Part shown: piece after piece, positions 60,212 to 64,000 of the stretch
How the letters are laid out: each line of letters opens with the position of its first letter
Numbering within the stretch: position 1 is the first letter of the stretch
From: a virus
Length of the DNA: 64,000 nucleotides
IMG/VR virus record: IMGVR_UViG_3300035034_000924
Coordinates: 21,399-85,398 of that record
Direction: 5' to 3' (one strand)
Translations under genes and position numbers: made by a program
Notes under the pieces: model-generated
The model's database searches: none
Seen by the model: only the letters and a program-made list of their open reading frames with translations
What the model was told of the DNA's origin: nothing

Positions 60212-60463
60212 ATGAACGATACACTGGTGAACTTCGCCAAGCTAGCGATAGCAGCACCCCGAAGCAAGAAAGCAAAACGCTTTGAGGTAGTGTTAACCAA
60301 TTACATCCGCCCCAACAAGATCTTGGGTGAGCGACACGACCTGACATCCGCACTTAACCTAGTTGATACCGAAACCAAACGACTCAGTGCAGAAGGTAAA
60401 ACAGGTCACGGCAGCCTTGTGTATGCGAGAGACAGACTAACCGGACGCTACCATGGTGCTTGA
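60212..60463 (+). CDS. Small basic protein
   Basis: 83 residues, AAGGGAA leader. Starts NDTLVNFAKLAIAAPRSKKAKRFEVVLTNYI; rich in Lys/Arg. No family. Confidence 0.6.
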   Translation: MNDTLVNFAKLAIAAPRSKKAKRFEVVLTNYIRPNKILGERHDLTSALNLVDTETKRLSAEGKTGHGSLVYARDRLTGRYHGA

Positions 60464-60499
60464 GGATATCGAGCTGGCAAGACACAACGGAGAAGATCT

Positions 60500-60619
60500 A
60501 TGAATAAGATAAAAGTGAGGAAAGGGCACGGCGACCTTGTACGGCGCACTGCACAGCACGTACCCAAGAAGCAACGTGCATTGTCTCGGAAGGTAAAGCA
60601 CAAGAAGGGCTGGGCGTAG
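60500..60619 (+). CDS. Small basic protein (39 aa)
   Basis: ATG with GGAGAAG just upstream. About one third Lys/Arg (NKIKVRKGHGDLVRRTAQHV onward). Probably DNA- or RNA-binding, or an inhibitor. A 16-codon frame at 60452 precedes it with no other support. Confidence 0.55.
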   Translation: MNKIKVRKGHGDLVRRTAQHVPKKQRALSRKVKHKKGWA

Positions 60620-60684
60620 CTTGCGCCCGAGGCACTGCATAGACATGATGGCCTAAGTCAACCAACCCATACAAGGGAGGAACC

Positions 60685-60966
60685 GTGAACTATATCAAGC
60701 AACTCCAAACCAACGTGTTAGTCGAGCAGAGCGGGGTAGCCGCATACGAAGCTGGGCTACAGGAAATCCGCAAGTACTTGTCCAGTGACAAATTCGCCTA
60801 CGACACCACCGTACAAGTGTCGGACGTACTCCGTATGTTGGAGGACACGAAGCGGGGTGTGCGGGACGCCATGGAAATGACAGAGATACAGCTGTCTGAT
60901 GCCTTCGAGCACGAAGAGCAGGAACGGCTACGTGCCAAAAAGGCCAAGATAGATAGCAGCTACTAA
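60685..60966 (+). CDS. Small helical protein
   Basis: 93 residues from GTG with AGGGAGG upstream. Helical, acidic (YEAGLQEIRKYLSS, VLRMLEDTKRGVRDAMEM). No recognised family. Confidence 0.62.
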   Translation: MNYIKQLQTNVLVEQSGVAAYEAGLQEIRKYLSSDKFAYDTTVQVSDVLRMLEDTKRGVRDAMEMTEIQLSDAFEHEEQERLRAKKAKIDSSY

Positions 60967-60978
60967 ACTGTTAAGATA

Positions 60979-60992
60979 TGCAAACGTTTGCA
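60979..60992. repeat. 14-bp palindrome, exact copy
   Basis: TGCAAACGTTTGCA in the gap, immediately before the AGAGG ribosome binding site of the gene at 61006. Confidence 0.85.
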
Positions 60993-61005
60993 AAGAGGCA
61001 GCCGC

Positions 61006-61269
61006 ATGACTGATGACACGGATAAGAAAGCCGTTACCCTGAACATATTCGATCCTAAGTTCATGGAGAACGTGGACGAAAGAAAACCCAGCATTCTGTT
61101 TGGCGGGCCAGACACCATGGTCCCGATAAAGCACCTGACAGTCATGCCGAAGGATGACAGACAGATTGCCGTCCCTGTTAGGTTAGCTAATGAAAAGGTG
61201 TTCTTGATATACCGCAGGCTTCTGCCCGGATACTATTCCTATCGAATGACAGTAAAGGAGATTGTCTGA
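61006..61269 (+). CDS. Hypothetical protein
   Basis: 87 residues from ATG 61006; the upstream in-frame start at 60988 would fall in the palindrome. Beta-rich with RPLPG-like turn (VFLIYRRLLPGYYSYRM). Overlaps the next gene by one base. Confidence 0.62.
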   Translation: MTDDTDKKAVTLNIFDPKFMENVDERKPSILFGGPDTMVPIKHLTVMPKDDRQIAVPVRLANEKVFLIYRRLLPGYYSYRMTVKEIV

Positions 61270-61457
61270 TGCAGGAACCACCATTCAAGGACAAGACTAC
61301 CCGAGACCTATGGCAGATGGGTGGCGAAGGCAGGGGCGAGAACAAAGAGCCCAAAGCAACTGCAGCCATGGAACGGCATGCAGCTAAGATGCGGGGTATA
61401 ACCGTCGCTGAGTACAGAAAACTAAAACGAGGTGCAATCAATGGATATAGATCCTAG
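61269..61457 (+). CDS. Small hypothetical protein
   Basis: 62 residues. Charged, soluble; first half PPFKDKTTRDLWQMGGEGRG, then a helix (MERHAAKMRGITVAEYRKL). Its stop overlaps the next gene. Confidence 0.6.
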   Translation: MQEPPFKDKTTRDLWQMGGEGRGENKEPKATAAMERHAAKMRGITVAEYRKLKRGAINGYRS

Positions 61458-61617
61458 AGTATCAATACTGTTCATCGTTATCGTATGGGCAATCAGCGTG
61501 GCCGTGCTTGAGTGGATACTACGGCGGGTTGAGCCCCCACTAAAGAACCCTGCAATAATCGCAGCGTTCACCAGTGCTACTATTCTTAGTGTCTCAGTAT
61601 TATGGATGTGGAGCTAG
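61441..61617 (+). CDS. Small membrane protein
   Basis: 58 residues from ATG 61441 with two membrane segments (SILFIVIVWAISVAVLEWI and IIAAFTSATILSVSVLWM). It starts within the end of the upstream gene. Unknown role. Confidence 0.62.
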   Translation: MDIDPRVSILFIVIVWAISVAVLEWILRRVEPPLKNPAIIAAFTSATILSVSVLWMWS

Positions 61618-61618
61618 T

Positions 61619-61762
61619 TTGACCCACCACCACTGCGCGCATATAGTTAACCCATCCAATACATCAGACAAGATCCTCAAGCACATGCTGGAACAGAACC
61701 AGAAAAGCCTAGGCGTGTATAAAGGTAGCCTAGCTAGGAAGCGCACGACGAATGCAGCGTAG
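61619..61762 (+). CDS. Small hypothetical protein, TTG start
   Basis: 47 residues from TTG 61619, GGAG upstream; the ATG at 61574 lies inside the upstream gene and would give a mixed hydrophobic start. The sequence THHHCAHIVNPSNTSDKILK could be metal-binding through the His/Cys cluster. Ends basic. Confidence 0.5.
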   Translation: MTHHHCAHIVNPSNTSDKILKHMLEQNQKSLGVYKGSLARKRTTNAA

Positions 61763-61808
61763 AAAGCTGGCCAGAGAAGATGGCGATCACCAACACAGGA
61801 GAGCTGAC

Positions 61809-62069
61809 ATGCACGAAGTAACCACAGGAAGACTGCCTACGGAAGCAGGACATCGTTCACTCGTTGTCGTACCACGCTGGGCTATCAACTCGTTGTACAT
61901 GGGTGACGAAAGCGGGCTCACCGATGATGAGCAGAAGATGTGTAACGAATTCGAACGAGACTACTGTGTGATCGAAGTCAACGAACCTGTAGATTTTTGC
62001 ACCGAGTACGAACTAGCGTTCGGTCCAGCATGCGAAGGCATCGAGGTACTCGTGGAGCGGGTGGAGTAA
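61809..62069 (+). CDS. Hypothetical protein
   Basis: 86 residues from ATG 61809 (GGAGAG site). Starts HEVTTGRLPTEAGHRSLVVVPRW and ends acidic. No family. Confidence 0.62.
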   Translation: MHEVTTGRLPTEAGHRSLVVVPRWAINSLYMGDESGLTDDEQKMCNEFERDYCVIEVNEPVDFCTEYELAFGPACEGIEVLVERVE

Positions 62070-62072
62070 CCC

Positions 62073-62273
62073 ATGACATACCTACTAGTACTATCGACCA
62101 CACTACTATGTCTAGCACTGGGCTACGTGATGTACCACGACACCAAACTGAATTTGCAAATGCTTGCAGATGAACCATGGTACGTGCGCATATTCTGGGC
62201 AGTACTTCTCTCTTCCCCCGTGTTCGCTATTGCGTACGGCATCGTGTCACTGGTTCGTCTCCTTCAGAGATAA
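62073..62273 (+). CDS. Small membrane protein
   Basis: 66 residues with two membrane segments (YLLVLSTTLLCLALGYVMY and FWAVLLSSPVFAIAYGIVSLV). Starts 3 bases after the previous stop. A palindrome copy (62155) lies in the linker. Confidence 0.62.
   Translation: MTYLLVLSTTLLCLALGYVMYHDTKLNLQMLADEPWYVRIFWAVLLSSPVFAIAYGIVSLVRLLQR
62155..62168. repeat. 14-bp palindrome, 12/14 copy
   Basis: TGCAAATGCTTGCA inside the small membrane protein gene (Leu-Gln-Met-Leu-Ala-Asp). Confidence 0.5.
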
Positions 62274-62324
62274 TTCGGCGGGCCAATACCTCCATACCAT
62301 ATATAAGCAAGTGAGTAACTCTGT

Positions 62325-62344
62325 AAAGCTTATAAAGGTAATAC
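62325..62344 (+). promoter_or_regulatory. AAAGYTTATAAAGGTAATAC motif copy
   Basis: AAAGCTTATAAAGGTAATAC, nearly identical to the promoter motif at 23441. No good -35 box upstream, so factor use may be special. Confidence 0.5.
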
Positions 62345-62460
62345 CCCTACCCAGATGTCTATAAGGGCAGCCGTACGCCCCATAGTACGTGCCTTGCGTG
62401 GCTAATGTGGATTTTTCGGCGGGCCAAAGACATAAGAGAACATAATAAGAATACAATGAG

Positions 62461-62495
62461 AAAGTGTATATAGGTAAAGTCTATAAGGGTGATGT
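62461..62495 (+). promoter_or_regulatory. Tandem promoter-like motif
   Basis: AAAGTGTATATAGGTA followed directly by AAAGTCTATAAGGGTGATGT: two imperfect copies of the shared promoter motif. Confidence 0.45.
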
Positions 62496-62709
62496 ATTGA
62501 TGGATCTTTCTACTGATATGTAAATCTCTCTTCACACATACTGTAACCTGCTTTGTAAAGTCCCCGTTTGCGGCAAAAATATTTCTGACATGCAAATTTT
62601 TTTCTGAGCATTATAAACTTTCGTGCCGTGCCGTGGTTCCTGCGGTGACCTCTGCATTACTGTCTACTGATCGTGGCCCGCGTCGTGTACTGGACTGGCG
62701 TGTATCGTG

Positions 62710-62808
62710 TTGCGACCATTACTGCATTGTGATCGTGATTGTGGACGTGCTTGCGACCATTACTGCAACATGGATGTATTTGTGCCCGCACTTGCGACCA
62801 TATATCTG
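62710..62808 (+). repeat. Three direct repeats, 41-bp period
   Basis: TTGCGACCATTACTGCA begins at 62710 and 62751, and a related TTGCGACCATATATCTGC at 62792; starts are exactly 41 bp apart. In the leader of the gene at 62844, so possibly iterons or operator sites. Flanking unit DNA is CGTG-rich and diverges. Confidence 0.65.
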
Positions 62809-62843
62809 CGGGATTACATTATTGTTTTCACAGGAGACAACCT

Positions 62844-63047
62844 ATGGCCGATACGATGGAAGAAACAGGCATCACCAAGGCGCTCGATGCTGCACAGCAC
62901 GAGTTGGAATACGCAACGAAAGATGACGTGCTTACTGCCTACAAAACTATGAAAGCACGTACTGCAGATCTGTCCTTATCTTTTAGCGTTCGGGAAGCTG
63001 CATTTAGAAACCTGCTAATGCTGCGGGGAATGCTGAAGGAATATTAG
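62844..63047 (+). CDS. Small helical protein
   Basis: 67 residues from ATG 62844 with AGGAG upstream; upstream in-frame starts lie within the direct repeats and are unlikely. Acidic helix bundle (ADTMEETGITKALDAAQHELEYA). Possibly controlled by the repeats. Confidence 0.58.
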   Translation: MADTMEETGITKALDAAQHELEYATKDDVLTAYKTMKARTADLSLSFSVREAAFRNLLMLRGMLKEY

Positions 63048-63052
63048 GCCCA

Positions 63053-63100
63053 CCCTATTACCCCGGCTGACATCCTGTATAACAGTATCGTGTAACGTGG
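63053..63100 (+). repeat. CCGGCTGG element, copy C
   Basis: CCCTATTACCCCGGCTGAC, then TATAACAGTATCGTGTAACG. Directly after the stop of 63047. Confidence 0.6.
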
Positions 63101-63112
63101 GCTGACTGCCCC

Positions 63113-63160
63113 CCCTTCTTCCCGGCTGGTGTTTACATTAACAGTAACGTGTATCGTGGC
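63113..63160 (+). repeat. CCGGCTGG element, copy D
   Basis: CTTCTTCCCGGCTGGTG, then ATTAACAGTAACGTGTATCG; 60 bp after copy C and followed by a CGTGG-rich tract. Confidence 0.55.
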
Positions 63161-63264
63161 GTGGCCTGACGTGGTCCTGCATTGTGGCCCGCAACCTGAC
63201 GTGTCGTGAACGTGGGAAGTGTACTGGCGTGACGTGGCGGGTGATGTGATCGTGGAAAGGTTTC

Positions 63265-63278
63265 TGCAAACGTTTGTA
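63265..63278. repeat. 14-bp palindrome, 13/14 copy
   Basis: TGCAAACGTTTGTA in the gap before 63340. Confidence 0.7.
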
Positions 63279-63279
63279 T

Positions 63280-63294
63280 CCCGCCTCGTGCGGG
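63280..63294 (+). other. Short GC hairpin
   Basis: CCCGC, loop CTCGT, GCGGG, immediately after the palindrome copy. Not followed by a T-run; transcription or RNA stability element possible. Confidence 0.4.
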
Positions 63295-63339
63295 GGCATT
63301 CTAATACCTCAACCAATCACCCACATAAGGGGAAGCAAG

Positions 63340-63513
63340 ATGAGTGAAGTTACAGAAGCGATTGAAGTGCAGATGGAGAAGACCAAAGAGACCAAGCGAA
63401 TGGTGCGTTACGACTGTGTGCGGGACGACGTACCTGTGAATAACATCTACATCATGAAGTCCGATCTTCCTGACGAGCACCCCAAACAGGTCACTGTTAC
63501 GGTAACCTTCTAA
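63340..63513 (+). CDS. Small hypothetical protein
   Basis: 57 residues from ATG 63340 (AAGGGGAAG site). Charged start (EVTEAIEVQMEKTKETKRMV) and a beta end (QVTVTVTF). No family. Confidence 0.6.
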   Translation: MSEVTEAIEVQMEKTKETKRMVRYDCVRDDVPVNNIYIMKSDLPDEHPKQVTVTVTF

Positions 63514-63519
63514 CCCATC

Positions 63520-63535
63520 GCGCCCTTCGGGGCGC
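63520..63535 (+). other. UUCG-type hairpin
   Basis: GCGCCC, loop TTCG, GGGCGC: a stable cUUCGg tetraloop hairpin without a following T-run, just after the stop at 63513. Possible RNA end protection or weak terminator. Confidence 0.5.
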
Positions 63536-63565
63536 ATAACCATCACCACAAGAGTGAGACACCTG

Positions 63566-63832
63566 ATGGAACGTGATGAAATGGTAAATTACCATGCGAT
63601 AGCCGTATTCTCCGCTACACTGGAGCGCGGGGGCCTGACCATAGACGGCGCGAAGATGAATGCACTGGAAAGCCTGCTAGACGTATGTATCGGAGACGCA
63701 CTATTAGAGGCAGAGATGCAAAATGCAGCGGGCATAGATTACTGCTTGAACTACGAAGCCATTGACCAGCAAGGCAAAGAGAACGTATCAATGGGCCTAC
63801 TGCCTACGATACTAGAAAAGATGCTGGAGTAA
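63566..63832 (+). CDS. Small hypothetical protein
   Basis: 88 residues from ATG 63566; GTG 63554 is an alternative. Helical (LMERDEMVNYHAIAVFSATLERG start, ending in ILEKMLE). No family. Confidence 0.58.
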   Translation: MERDEMVNYHAIAVFSATLERGGLTIDGAKMNALESLLDVCIGDALLEAEMQNAAGIDYCLNYEAIDQQGKENVSMGLLPTILEKMLE

Positions 63833-63833
63833 C

Positions 63834-63890
63834 CACCCTATCCCACCGGCAGGTAATCTATATAACAGTATCGTGGAACGTGGGGTCGTG
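63834..63890 (+). repeat. CCGGCTGG element, copy E
   Basis: CACCCTATCCCACCGGCAGG, then TATAACAGTATCGTG and GAACGTGG. Again directly after a stop codon; the following 63891-64000 is a CGTGG/CTGA-rich non-coding tract cut by the window end. Confidence 0.6.
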
Positions 63891-64000
63891 GGTGTACTGT
63901 ACAGATGTCCGTGGACTGACGTGGAACTGAACTGACGTGGATGTGCGTATATCGTGAAAGGAGTTGCGCCTATGACGGTGGCGGGCCATTATACGAACTC

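Larger units (their letters stand above)
62274..62843. other. Non-coding region with promoters and direct repeats
   Basis: 570 bp without a supported gene. Two TTCGGCGGGCCAA strings (62274 and 62414), the TATAAAGGTAATAC-type motif (62325) and a tandem pair of it (62461), then a GTG/CGTG-rich tract (about 62620-62700) and three 41-bp-period repeats (62710). Last 20 bp hold the AGGAG site of 62844. Confidence 0.55.

Noticed and set aside
62710-62810. CRISPR array
   Set aside because: Only three imperfect units with 41-bp period and diverging interiors; no cas genes apart from a lone Cas4-like nuclease in a recombination run.
63280-63294. Rho-independent terminator
   Set aside because: The hairpin is good but no T-run follows; listed as a hairpin only.

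Overview
The window is a continuous piece of a large tailed double-stranded DNA phage (Caudoviricetes). Every gene I can support lies on the + strand, mostly in overlapping or nearly touching pairs. No rRNA, credible tRNA, integrase or repressor-integrase cassette was seen. A tape measure longer than 1,340 residues with no sheath or contractile baseplate genes suggests a siphovirus-like tail. The overlapping Rz/Rz1-type spanin pair with a lipoprotein signal implies a Gram-negative host. Host genus cannot be told from the sequence. Portal and capsid genes are absent and probably lie upstream of the tape measure.

Layout. 1-16.9 kb: 3' part of the tape measure, then distal tail, hub and baseplate genes and a large fibre ending in an S74-type chaperone domain. 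16.9-20.7 kb: lysis and membrane region (PAS-like anchored protein, small membrane proteins, DUF5675 putative lysin, holin-like protein, spanin pair), closed by a terminator. 20.7-24.7 kb: a module resembling the cyanobacterial/plastid Ycf46 AAA+ ATPase, Ycf35/DUF1257 and DUF2997 families. 24.7-40.1 kb: replication and recombination: winged-helix initiator pair with iteron-like repeats, possible degenerate helicase loader, DnaB-type helicase, UDG-exonuclease-PolA polymerase carrying an intein, primase, ssDNA-binding candidate, SF2 helicase, RecA-like recombinase, two PD-(D/E)XK nucleases and a RuvC-like resolvase. 40.1-41.5 kb: a histone-H1-like protein behind a strong promoter. 41.5-48.2 kb: ParB-like and methyltransferase genes, then small and large terminase, the latter with an intein in its P-loop. 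48.2-64 kb: many small, mostly unknown genes, with RadC/JAB and SAM-binding proteins and unusual repeat-rich non-coding tracts.

Three things stand out. (1) A 14-bp palindrome, TGCAAACGTTTGCA, occurs about 21 times (9 exact) at a spacing commonly near 3-3.5 kb, in intergenic DNA and inside genes in all three reading frames; it is constrained as DNA rather than protein. (2) The polymerase intein contains a complete HNH endonuclease gene in a different reading frame, with its own ribosome binding site, so part of the intein is coded in two frames. (3) The phage carries a Ycf46/Ycf35/DUF2997 set, whose function is to my knowledge not established. Repeated GTGGGTCAC-type sites form probable iterons in the initiator gene and recur as near-identical 21-bp inverted repeats at three distant intergenic sites.

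All functional calls come from reading motifs by eye; no database search was run.
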